Shown in pieces: positions 1 through 7,756 of a stretch of 64,000 bases of DNA. Made by a program: the position numbers and the translations under genes. The DNA lies in contig NZ_LQAQ01000061.1 in assembly GCF_001583495.1 (NCBI RefSeq), positions 1 to 64,000 of the forward strand, written 5' to 3'. The DNA is from Flammeovirga sp. SJP92. Lineage in GTDB: Bacteria > Bacteroidota > Bacteroidia > Cytophagales > Flammeovirgaceae. Each line of letters starts with the position of its first letter. The stretch's first letter is position 1. The notes under the pieces were generated by a model. That model made no database searches and was not told the origin of the DNA. It worked only from the letters and a program-made list of their open reading frames with translations.

Positions 1-213
1 CACAGAATGGGAACCATAAGAGGCATTAGTGGTATGAAAGGACTTGATTTCGCAGTGATTATCAATGGAGATATTTTAAAAGTGCCTGAAGAACTTTGTG
101 AAATGAAGGATTTGCATCATATCAATTTAGAAAATAATAAAATCAAAAATTACCCTGCTTTTTGGAAAAATTGTCCTGAATTAGATATTGCGTTGGGGGG
201 GAATCCTTTGTAA
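1..213 (+). CDS. C-terminal end of a leucine-rich-repeat protein (partial)
   Basis: The reading frame is open from the first base of the window, so this is most likely the C-terminal tail of a gene that begins upstream; the ATG at 7 is internal unless proven otherwise. The tail reads like one to two leucine-rich repeats: LxxLxxLxxxxN-type spacing is visible in the stretch around LHHINLENNKIKNYPAFW, followed by a capping segment ending in GGNPL. LRR proteins are protein-interaction scaffolds, and no catalytic motif is visible. It is followed by its own hairpin terminator at 331-364. The family call rests on little more than two repeats, so the function is unknown. Confidence 0.45.
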   Translation, partial: HRMGTIRGISGMKGLDFAVIINGDILKVPEELCEMKDLHHINLENNKIKNYPAFWKNCPELDIALGGNPL

Positions 214-330
214 CTAAGATTTTATATTTCTTACAAAAACATATTATTATTTCGGAGATGAATGTTCATTAAATATGGTATTCATACAAAATTCTATCAT
301 TCCATAAGGTTATAAAAAAGTGATTTGTCG

Positions 331-364
331 CCTAGCTTTTAGTTACTAAAGCTAGGTTTTTTTA
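331..364 (+). terminator. Rho-independent terminator after the LRR gene
   Basis: Stem CCTAGCTTT (331-339) pairs with AAAGCTAGG (348-356), followed by eight T residues. It sits 118 bases after the stop codon of the LRR gene. Confidence 0.75.
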
Positions 365-413
365 TTTACTCCGCTAGTGATCTTCTTCCTCTCCGAATTC
401 CTCCATTTATAAC

Positions 414-574
414 CCACTGATAAGGTTGAACTCCGTCACATTATAATGGGACAGGTCGTCACATGGACATGGGACACAATGCCACATTAAGCTGTTACAG
501 ATTGTCACATTAGAATGTGACACCTTTCAACCTTATAAGGTGATGGCTCGTCACCTTATAAGGTTGTTTCTGTA
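414..574. repeat. Seven-unit tandem array of dyad sites with an exact 23-bp period
   Basis: Seven consecutive 23-bp units start at 414, 437, 460, 483, 506, 529 and 552. Units are degenerate but share a dyad core with consensus CACMTTATAAKGTGACA. The clearest units are 506-528 (TGTCACATT/AATGTGACA arms with a 2-base centre) and the pair 529-574, where ACCTTATAAGGT is itself a 12-bp palindrome. The last two units also form a 16-bp perfect inverted repeat (528-543 with 551-566, loop 7), and 420-430 pairs with 526-536. There are no spacers, so this is not a CRISPR. It lies in the 485-base gap between the LRR gene terminator and the next gene, ending 124 bases before its start. Its role is unknown: an array of protein-binding sites or a mobile-repeat remnant are both possible. 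Confidence 0.75.
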
Positions 575-698
575 ATACTCTTTTTTACCTAAATATGAAG
601 CTGGACTATATATTATTTTCTATTTTTACATCGTGACCAAACTTAAAGCATATTTTTAACTAAATCATGCAAATAAAACTTTAAACTACTTATTACTT

Positions 699-2981
699 AT
701 GTTACGACTACTCTCATTAGTGGCTATACTATTCACTTTTCAAACAGTTTATGCACAAAAAAACATCGTACGTTTCTTCAATCAAGACCTTGAAGAAATA
801 GAGCATAAAAGTGAAGCCTTTTATATTCAAAACACAACATTCTCTGAAGATGGCTATTACAATCATCAACTGCTTTATGCCACAACTGATTCCGTTTACG
901 CCACCTTCACTTCTATTGATCAGCTTGGAAAAGATAAAGTGGGACTCTATACAGTGTTTCATCAAAATGGAAAAAAGAAACACCAGGGGCATTATAAAAA
1001 ATTCAGTACAGGATGCAAAAAGTATGGTATTTGGGAAAGTTGGTACAAAGACGGCTCACCCAAAATGACCGTGAAGAGATCTTCCTCTTCTACCATAAAA
1101 ATGCTTGATTATTGGGATGAAGAAAGAAAACACTCAGTCATCGAAGGTTATGGGAAATACATTGAGAAATGGGAAGGCACTGATCAGATAAAGCTGAAAG
1201 GAAAATATGAGCGTTATCACAAGACAGGAAGATGGACATCTTATGCAAAAAATGGCAAGTTACTTTATGAGGAAGTATGGGAGAAAAATAAAATTACAGA
1301 GGGTAAAAGTTGGGATAAAGACAATCATGAATACACTTATAACAAAAAACCGATTTCAAAAGCACACCCCTTAAGCCGGATGGGGTTCAGTAATTTAATT
1401 AAAAACAGCATCAAATATCCCCAATTAGCATATGAACAAAAAATTGAAGGGACTGTAGATATTCGTTTTTATGTGGATTTAGATAGCACAATTAGTGAAA
1501 TCACAGTCAAGCAAAGTAGCAACTCTGTCTTCGAGCAAGAAGCATTGCGTGTATTTACAAAATATGCATACTTGAAGTGGGCCCCAAAAACCATAAGAGG
1601 GAAAGCTGTGGCTGATTACACTCAATATAAAGTCCGTTTTAAAATGTCCTCTCGTTTCAGTGAACAAATGACACAACTTGATACTGAATTTTATTTGACT
1701 GAAAAACTTAAACATACAAACTACCCAGAAATGGCCAAATACATAAAGGTGATTTCTCAGAAAGGGCAACGGTTTGAACATAAAATCTTTTACAAAGAAC
1801 CTAAAAAAATATACTGTCAGTTTTATGCTGAGGACATATCAGGGGTAAGAAAAAAAGGAGTGTATCAGACTTTTTATACGAATGGAAAGGTGATGTCCAA
1901 AGGAGAATATTTGAAAGGCTTCAAATTCGGAAAATGGGAAGACTTTAATGAAAAGGGCCAAAAAATCAGGGAAATTATATATGAAAATGCAGAGTATAGA
2001 GCCACCGGAAAAATGAAAGAATGGTACAACAATGGCAATTTGGCAAAGGAGGGTGACTTTGTTGATGGAGGAGACCGTGAAATGGGCGATTGGAAATACT
2101 ACTACCCTAACGGCAAACTATTTATGGAAGTCCGGTACAACAGCCCTGAACTTTCGAGTGTAAAACATTATGGCGATAAAGGCACAATGCATTATTACAG
2201 TACAAAGAGAAACAGTAAAAACCATTTTTATAAAATTGGAAATGCAAAGAAAGATAATTTTCAATGGCTCATTTCCATGTTAGCCAAAGATGTTACAATA
2301 CTTAATTTCTATGATAAAGATGGGAAGCAAACCATCAAAGATGGTTATGGAATTTTCAATCTCTACGATGCTGAAACCAACACTCGAGTGGCTGGGGCAA
2401 TGGGAAAAAAGGTAAGGGATATCAATTGGCTGTTTATTGGTGATGATTCTCCTTCAATTGACAAGGAAGTAGCCTATGGTTATCGTTACTTTGACAATAT
2501 AGACTCTTTAAAATTCATCCAAAATACCTACGGACCTGATGCTAATTTCTCTTACATTTCAAGTAATAAATCGTCGATTAAAATACTTGACCTCTATGAT
2601 TCAAATGACACTACAGAAATTGACTATTCCAATTTTTGGAACATGTTCTTCACTCCTATCATACATTTGGCTGTTCTAAAAGAAGTTTTACTTCACCCTC
2701 AATACAACTATCTGGATAAAGCTGGTATGAAAACCGTCAATAATTACCTTGGTTTCGTAATAAAGTATGATCCCATCAACAAAGATTATAAGGTAAGGCT
2801 TTATACTCCAAAAGGGGGACAACTTTATAAAAAAGCTTTTGAAGATATTCATTCGCCTAAAAACAAAAAAGTGTTTCAAAACCTTATGGATGGTATGATG
2901 ACCAAGTATCCGGAACTAGTTGAGTTTTTTAAAAGTGGTAATGAAGCTGAACTTGGGTTTAGAATTTTCGATGCAATATAA
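699..2981 (+). CDS. Secreted MORN/YwqK-repeat protein with an internal TonB C-terminal domain
   Basis: A protein of 760 residues with a clear Sec signal peptide (residues 1-20, cleavage after VYAQ). Residues about 85-200 carry MORN/YwqK-type repeats (patterns such as YxxxGxKxxxGxYxx and GxWxxYxxNGxLxxE). Residues about 230-317 match a TonB_C domain (YPxLAxExxIEGTVxxRFxVD with a downstream AxxxFxKW segment). A second MORN block follows at about 385-480, and the last 280 residues resemble nothing I recognise. TonB_C normally ends a protein that contacts TonB-dependent receptors; here it sits in the middle. The product is probably periplasmic or surface-exposed. It stands alone, with the 23-bp dyad array upstream. 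Domain calls are from visible motifs; the role is not known. Confidence 0.7.
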   Translation: MLRLLSLVAILFTFQTVYAQKNIVRFFNQDLEEIEHKSEAFYIQNTTFSEDGYYNHQLLYATTDSVYATFTSIDQLGKDKVGLYTVFHQNGKKKHQGHYKKFSTGCKKYGIWESWYKDGSPKMTVKRSSSSTIKMLDYWDEERKHSVIEGYGKYIEKWEGTDQIKLKGKYERYHKTGRWTSYAKNGKLLYEEVWEKNKITEGKSWDKDNHEYTYNKKPISKAHPLSRMGFSNLIKNSIKYPQLAYEQKIEGTVDIRFYVDLDSTISEITVKQSSNSVFEQEALRVFTKYAYLKWAPKTIRGKAVADYTQYKVRFKMSSRFSEQMTQLDTEFYLTEKLKHTNYPEMAKYIKVISQKGQRFEHKIFYKEPKKIYCQFYAEDISGVRKKGVYQTFYTNGKVMSKGEYLKGFKFGKWEDFNEKGQKIREIIYENAEYRATGKMKEWYNNGNLAKEGDFVDGGDREMGDWKYYYPNGKLFMEVRYNSPELSSVKHYGDKGTMHYYSTKRNSKNHFYKIGNAKKDNFQWLISMLAKDVTILNFYDKDGKQTIKDGYGIFNLYDAETNTRVAGAMGKKVRDINWLFIGDDSPSIDKEVAYGYRYFDNIDSLKFIQNTYGPDANFSYISSNKSSIKILDLYDSNDTTEIDYSNFWNMFFTPIIHLAVLKEVLLHPQYNYLDKAGMKTVNNYLGFVIKYDPINKDYKVRLYTPKGGQLYKKAFEDIHSPKNKKVFQNLMDGMMTKYPELVEFFKSGNEAELGFRIFDAI

Positions 2982-3164
2982 CATCGTTTTCATCATGAAT
3001 GACAGCAAAATATATTGAAGTAAGTACCCAAACCTTTTATATAATTTTATAACACTTCATGTTATATATCAAACACCTTTTGCAATATTCGTTACTATCA
3101 TATTATTCTATTATATATATGATAAAAATGTATGTTAATAATTTAAATATTAAAAAATAACTCA

Positions 3165-3172
3165 TAGCTTTG
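3165..3172 (+). promoter_or_regulatory. Promoter -7 element of the aminotransferase gene
   Basis: TAGCTTTG matches the Bacteroidetes -7 consensus TAnnTTTG; a TTTA lies about 20 bases upstream where TTTG is expected. It gives a leader of about 35 bases to the ATG at 3214. Confidence 0.5.
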
Positions 3173-3213
3173 ACGATGTTAAAAAGGTAATTATACTTTA
3201 ATATCAGTATGTA

Positions 3214-4458
3214 ATGGCTTCACTAACAAAAAAAGAACTACAGAAGAAATATCAAGATTACAAAGCACAAGGATTAGCTTTGGATATGACAAGAGGTAAA
3301 CCAGGTACAGAACAACTTGATTTATCCTTACCAATGATGGACTTAGTAACATCTAAGGACTACAAAACTTTAGCAGGTGCTGACACTCGTAACTACGGAG
3401 GTCTTGATGGTATTCCTGAAATGAAAGAAATTTTCAAAGATTTCTTAGAGGTTTCTTCAACAGATGAGGTGATTGCAGCTGGTAACTCTTCCCTTACTTT
3501 AATGCATGATACAATTGCGAGAGCAATGTCTCATGGTTTCCCTGAAAGCAAAAAGCCTTGGGGGCAGCAGGACAAAATCAAATTCTTATGTCCTTCTCCA
3601 GGTTATGACAGACACTACTCTGTGTGTGAGCATTTCGGTATTGAGATGATCACTGTTCCGATGACTGAAAAAGGTCCGGATATGGATGTAGTTGAAGAAT
3701 TAGTTGCTGAAGACAAGAGCATTAAAGGTATTTGGGTAGTACCTAAATACTCAAACCCTACAGGTTATACTTGTTCGAAGAAAACAGTGAAGCGTTTGGC
3801 TAAAATGAAAACTGCTGCGAAGGATTTCCGCATCATGTGGGATAATGCTTACACAGTTCATCATTTATCAAGCGACCAAGATGAGTTAGAGAACATCCTT
3901 GAGGCTTGTAAAGCGGAAGGTACTGAGAACAGAGTATTGATCTACGGTTCATTCTCTAAAATCTCTTTTGCTGGTGCTGGTGTTGCTGGTATGGGTGCTT
4001 CTGTTGATAATATCAACTGGATGAAAGGTCACTTGTCAATGGCGACAATCGGTCCTGATAAGATCAACCAATTAAGACATACACGTTTCTTCAAGGACTT
4101 CAAAGGAGTTCAAAAGCATATGAAGAAACATGCTAAAATTATCGCTCCTAAGTTTGATGCGGTAATCGAAATCTTAGAAAAAGACTTGGGTGGTAAAGGT
4201 ATTGCTACTTGGACAGTTCCAAAAGGTGGTTATTTCATTAGCCTTGACGTACCTAAGGGATGTGCGAAAGAAGTAGTGAAATTAGCAGCGGAAGCTGGTG
4301 TGAAATTGACTGCAGCAGGTGCTACTTTCCCTTACAAAAACGATCCTAAGGATAAGAATATTCGTATCGCTCCAACTTTACCTTCTATGGGTGAAATCAA
4401 GTTGGCTATGCGTGTACTTACTGTTTGTGTGCAATTAGCGGCGGCTTCTAAGAAGTAG
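3214..4458 (+). CDS. PLP-dependent aspartate aminotransferase, MocR-like class Ic
   Basis: A protein of 414 residues, full length for the family of Corynebacterium-type aspartate aminotransferases (fold type I). It would transfer the amino group between L-aspartate and 2-oxoglutarate in the cytoplasm. Visible PLP-site residues: Asn181 in NPTG, Asp210 and Tyr213 in WDNAY, and Lys249 in YGSFSKIS, which would form the Schiff base. An arginine in NIRIAP near residue 384 would bind the substrate carboxylate. The ATG at 3214 follows a TAnnTTTG promoter by about 40 bases. The gene is monocistronic with its own terminator at 4482-4517. A related aminotransferase specificity cannot be excluded from sequence alone, but the fold and catalytic set are clear. 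Confidence 0.88.
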   Translation: MASLTKKELQKKYQDYKAQGLALDMTRGKPGTEQLDLSLPMMDLVTSKDYKTLAGADTRNYGGLDGIPEMKEIFKDFLEVSSTDEVIAAGNSSLTLMHDTIARAMSHGFPESKKPWGQQDKIKFLCPSPGYDRHYSVCEHFGIEMITVPMTEKGPDMDVVEELVAEDKSIKGIWVVPKYSNPTGYTCSKKTVKRLAKMKTAAKDFRIMWDNAYTVHHLSSDQDELENILEACKAEGTENRVLIYGSFSKISFAGAGVAGMGASVDNINWMKGHLSMATIGPDKINQLRHTRFFKDFKGVQKHMKKHAKIIAPKFDAVIEILEKDLGGKGIATWTVPKGGYFISLDVPKGCAKEVVKLAAEAGVKLTAAGATFPYKNDPKDKNIRIAPTLPSMGEIKLAMRVLTVCVQLAAASKK

Positions 4459-4481
4459 TTTTCACATTCAGTTTATAAAAT

Positions 4482-4517
4482 AAGGGCAATCTCGTTTTGA
4501 GGTTGCCCTTATTTTTT
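4482..4517 (+). terminator. Terminator of the aminotransferase gene
   Basis: Twelve-base stem 4482-4493 with 4499-4510 (AAGGGCAATCTC, one G-T wobble), loop GTTTT, followed by a run of T. Confidence 0.88.
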
Positions 4518-4609
4518 GTTTCATATTTTAGACCACATTGTTGTGGGTAAATATGTTTTTGGGAGGTGAACCGTGGTTTGGGTTGACACGTAGGTCTACC
4601 CCTACATGG

Positions 4610-5194
4610 TTATAAAACCTCGTCTAACATTTTTGTATATTTTTCAAAATCTGATTCGATTTTGGGATCTTTCATGACATCGTATAAATGATAAGTTGCC
4701 AATTTCTCCATTCCGATAAAACTGTTCATTTTATGGAACCCATACATTGGGCCATTATCTACACTTGTTCCTTCAAACAGTTCTCCTTCTAACTCAAAAG
4801 CTTCGATTGGAGCATTCCAAGAGGTTGTCAAAATGTATTTTTTGCCTTGCAATAAACCACCTCTACCATAATTGAGTTTTGGACTTTTGCTAGATCTTCC
4901 ATCTGAAGCATAAAGCTTGTTGTGTCCATTAGTTAAAACTTGGTCAAGGTAATGTTTAAAGCCAAAAGGAATAGAGAACCACCAAATCGGTGTATGGTAA
5001 ATCACGACATCTGCCCATACAAACTTTTCTATTTCTTCATTGACATCATATTCCTCATCTACAAAAGTAGATTTCACTTCAAAACCTTCTCTATTTTTTA
5101 AATAATCTACTGATAAGTGGGCCAGAGACCTATTTAAGCTACCTTGAGAGTGAAGGAATTTCTGACCTCCATTGATGACTAATACCTTTTTCAT
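4610..5194 (-). CDS. mdaB: MdaB-type NAD(P)H:quinone oxidoreductase
   Basis: A flavodoxin-fold protein of 194 residues, the same length as E. coli MdaB. The N-terminus KKVLVINGGQKF is the first strand and phosphate loop of the Flavodoxin_2 family. TPIWWFSIP at residues 68-76 is the FMN-binding signature of MdaB-like enzymes, followed by FKHYLDQVL, and the GKKYILTTSWN strand precedes the active-site region. These enzymes reduce quinones with two electrons from NAD(P)H in the cytoplasm, avoiding semiquinone radicals. The gene is divergent from the penicillin-binding protein gene. A perfect 12-bp palindrome at 5237-5248 lies 43 bases before the start and could be its operator. No obvious terminator is present before the convergent aminotransferase hairpin. 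Confidence 0.85.
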   Translation of the reverse strand: MKKVLVINGGQKFLHSQGSLNRSLAHLSVDYLKNREGFEVKSTFVDEEYDVNEEIEKFVWADVVIYHTPIWWFSIPFGFKHYLDQVLTNGHNKLYASDGRSSKSPKLNYGRGGLLQGKKYILTTSWNAPIEAFELEGELFEGTSVDNGPMYGFHKMNSFIGMEKLATYHLYDVMKDPKIESDFEKYTKMLDEVL

Positions 5195-5236
5195 TTTCTT
5201 TTATCTTTCACTGTTTAAGTACTAAGACTACATTTC

Positions 5237-5248
5237 TTTCACGTGAAA
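5237..5248. promoter_or_regulatory. Perfect 12-bp palindrome upstream of mdaB
   Basis: TTTCACGTGAAA is a perfect dyad in the divergent intergenic region, 43 bases upstream of the mdaB start. The position suits an operator for a dimeric regulator; no regulator gene is adjacent. Confidence 0.4.
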
Positions 5249-5371
5249 ATAATTAACTTGTTTCAACAAATATGGAGCATTTAGGAATGTTAAAAGCCTT
5301 GGTGCTTGAAGATTCTAACAATCAAAAGGTTAAGAAATCTTATTGTTTTTAGAATAAAGAAAAGGAACGGT

Positions 5372-5379
5372 TATTTTTG
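5372..5379 (+). promoter_or_regulatory. Promoter -7 element of the class A PBP gene
   Basis: TATTTTTG matches TAnnTTTG exactly. It lies inside the longest possible reading frame (which would begin at a TTG at 5306) and upstream of the ATG at 5423, which favours the shorter protein. Confidence 0.5.
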
Positions 5380-5422
5380 TTGCTTGTTCCCCAACAAGAT
5401 AATATTAGCATATCAAACATTC

Positions 5423-7714
5423 ATGAGTACTACGAACAACCAACAAAAGTGGATTGCGATAATCAATCAAAACTTTCGTGCTTTCTACTTTTTCATTTTG
5501 AAGAATAAGAAAACCATCATTCTATCCATTTTTGGGTTAATACTCCTTGGCATATCTTTTATTCTCCTTTTCCTTTCTGGAGCGTTTGGTTCAGGATATT
5601 CTGATGAAGAACTATTAAATTATGAAAACGAAACTGCTTCTGTAGTTTATTCCGAAGATAAAATTCTGATTGGTAAATTCTTCGCCGAGAATAGAACCAA
5701 TGTACAATTTAAAGATCTCCCCAAACATCTTATTAATGCCTTAGTTGCCACAGAAGACGCAAGGTATTTTAAACATGAAGGAGTTGACTCAAGAAGTGTA
5801 CTGAGAGTACTGTTTAAGAGTATCATATTAGGTGATAAAAGTAGTGGCGGTGGTAGTACCATTACGCAGCAATTGGCGAAAAACATGTATGGAAGAAAGG
5901 ATTATGGTCCATTTTCCATGATTTTTAATAAATCAAATGAGATCAAAATTGCACAGCAAATCGAACGCCTTTACTCTAAAGAAGATATTTTAAGGATGTA
6001 CCTCAATACGGTGCCTTTCGGTGAAGACTTGTATGGTGTGGAAGCCGCATCTGAGCGCTTTTTTAATAAGAAAGTATCTGCTTTAAAAATTGAAGAAAGT
6101 GCTATTCTGATTGGTATTTTAAAAGCGAATACATTTTACAACCCAAGATTATATCCTCAGAATGCTCAAAAAAGAAGAAATGTGGTAATGAACCAAATGT
6201 TGAAATATGATTTCATTACCCAAAAAGAATATGATTCCCTAAAAGTATTACCGCTTCAACTCGATTATGCTAACATTGAAAATGAAGGAATTTCCAACTA
6301 TTTCCTTGTTCATGTTAAGAAGAAAGCGAAAGGGATCGTTGAAGAATATAATGAGGCCAATCAAACAGACTATGATCTTGAAAAGGATGGTTTAATTATT
6401 CAAACTTCCCTGAATGCAAAGTTGCAATACAATGCTCTTCTTGCTTTCCAAAAGCATTTATCCACTATGCAGGGACTGCTAGAAAAACAGTATGCCAGAG
6501 GAAGTAGTAAAAAAGAATTAGAGCGATTGGTCGTTGCTGCTTCTAAGAAATTTGATCAACCAAAAACTAAAAAATCAAGGGAGTATTTTACATGGGAAGG
6601 GATCAAGGTTGAAGAACTAAGCATAGAAGATAGCATTAGAAAAGAACTTTCATTGTTGCATGCTGGTTTTCTAGCCCTTAATCCTAATGATGGTTTTATA
6701 AAAGCTTGGGTGGGTGGTATTGATTTCAGGACACATCCTTATGATCAAATTATGGCAAAGAGACAATTGGCCTCTACCTTCAAACCTATAGTTTATGCCG
6801 CCGCATTGGAAAAAGGAACTCGTCCCTGTAAATATTTAAAGAATGAAATTGAAGAAGAGGACGGCTGGAAACCTGAGAACTATAGTAAGACTTCTGGCGG
6901 AATGTATACTCTTTCTGCATCACTTGCTAAATCTTTGAATATCCCAACGGTGAACTTATACAATTCTATCCGTTTTGATCGTTTAGAAGACCTTTGGACA
7001 CAGCTAGGTTTTAGTGAGGAATTGAAAGATTACCCTTCAACCGCTTTGGGTACTGTGGATGCCAGTATTTATGAGTTGGCTGTTGCTTACTCGGCATTTG
7101 CCAATGGCGGTTTTAAAATAGAGCCTAGATGGATCACAAGCATCAAAACCACAGATGGAAAAGTGATTTATGAAAGTGGTCACGTTGAATCGGAAAGGGT
7201 ATTGAGTGAAGAGACTTCCATTTTGATGTCAGAAATTCTTCAGAAAGCAACTCGAGAAGGTACAGGCGTTGCCTTAAGAAGCAGATACAATGTTCGATTG
7301 CCTATTGGTGGTAAAACGGGCACATCACAAAATTATGGAGATGCGTGGTTTGCAAGTATTAATCCCAATCTAGTTATGGTAACCCGAGTGGGTGCTACTT
7401 CCAATCAAATTCATTTTAATTCAGGTGTGAATGGTAGTGGCAGTAAATTAGCCCTTCCTATCACCGCACTTACGCTTCAGGAAACTCAAAAAGACAAAGC
7501 ACTTTCAAAAGAATTATTTACCTACTTCCCTGCCCTGCCTGATTATCTTTCAGATGCTTTGGACTGTGAGGATTTTAAGGAAGGCACTGATGTGGAAATG
7601 TTCTTCAATAATATCTTTAAGAAGAAAACAAAGGAGGAAAAGGAGAACAAGAAAGCGGAACGTAAGAAACGCAGAGAGGAAAGAAAAAAGAAGAGAAAAC
7701 AGAATAATCTATAA
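5423..7714 (+). CDS. Class A penicillin-binding protein 1A (transglycosylase/transpeptidase)
   Basis: A bifunctional peptidoglycan synthase of 763 residues. A short cytoplasmic tail and one membrane anchor (about 31-53) are followed by the GT51 glycosyltransferase domain, with catalytic Glu111 in ATEDARYFKHEG, GGSTITQQLAKN at 143-154, and the QIERLYSKEDIL...LNTVPFG motifs. The transpeptidase domain has STFK (nucleophile Ser451), SLN at 504-506 and KTGTS at 631-635. All catalytic motifs are intact. The C-terminus is a highly basic lysine/arginine/glutamate tail, probably a disordered periplasmic segment. The start was moved from TTG at 5306 to ATG at 5423 because the 39-residue extension contains a TAnnTTTG promoter and does not look like PBP sequence. 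The enzyme polymerises and crosslinks lipid II on the outer face of the inner membrane. Confidence 0.92.
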   Translation: MSTTNNQQKWIAIINQNFRAFYFFILKNKKTIILSIFGLILLGISFILLFLSGAFGSGYSDEELLNYENETASVVYSEDKILIGKFFAENRTNVQFKDLPKHLINALVATEDARYFKHEGVDSRSVLRVLFKSIILGDKSSGGGSTITQQLAKNMYGRKDYGPFSMIFNKSNEIKIAQQIERLYSKEDILRMYLNTVPFGEDLYGVEAASERFFNKKVSALKIEESAILIGILKANTFYNPRLYPQNAQKRRNVVMNQMLKYDFITQKEYDSLKVLPLQLDYANIENEGISNYFLVHVKKKAKGIVEEYNEANQTDYDLEKDGLIIQTSLNAKLQYNALLAFQKHLSTMQGLLEKQYARGSSKKELERLVVAASKKFDQPKTKKSREYFTWEGIKVEELSIEDSIRKELSLLHAGFLALNPNDGFIKAWVGGIDFRTHPYDQIMAKRQLASTFKPIVYAAALEKGTRPCKYLKNEIEEEDGWKPENYSKTSGGMYTLSASLAKSLNIPTVNLYNSIRFDRLEDLWTQLGFSEELKDYPSTALGTVDASIYELAVAYSAFANGGFKIEPRWITSIKTTDGKVIYESGHVESERVLSEETSILMSEILQKATREGTGVALRSRYNVRLPIGGKTGTSQNYGDAWFASINPNLVMVTRVGATSNQIHFNSGVNGSGSKLALPITALTLQETQKDKALSKELFTYFPALPDYLSDALDCEDFKEGTDVEMFFNNIFKKKTKEEKENKKAERKKRREERKKKRKQNNL

Positions 7715-7720
7715 AAAGAA

Positions 7721-7754
7721 AGGCTAAAGTGGTTAAGATCACTTTAGCCTTTTT
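7721..7754. terminator. Bidirectional terminator between convergent genes
   Basis: Perfect 11-bp stem AGGCTAAAGTG (7721-7731) with its complement at 7740-7750, loop of 8, T-rich on the plus side and TTCTTTTTAT on the minus side. Confidence 0.88.
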
Positions 7755-7756
7755 GT

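Noticed and set aside
414-574. Possible CRISPR array
   Set aside because: Units are contiguous with no unique spacers and there are no cas genes nearby.
5306-5422. N-terminal extension of the PBP starting at TTG
   Set aside because: It contains a TAnnTTTG promoter and unusual sequence; ATG at 5423 gives a normal class A PBP.
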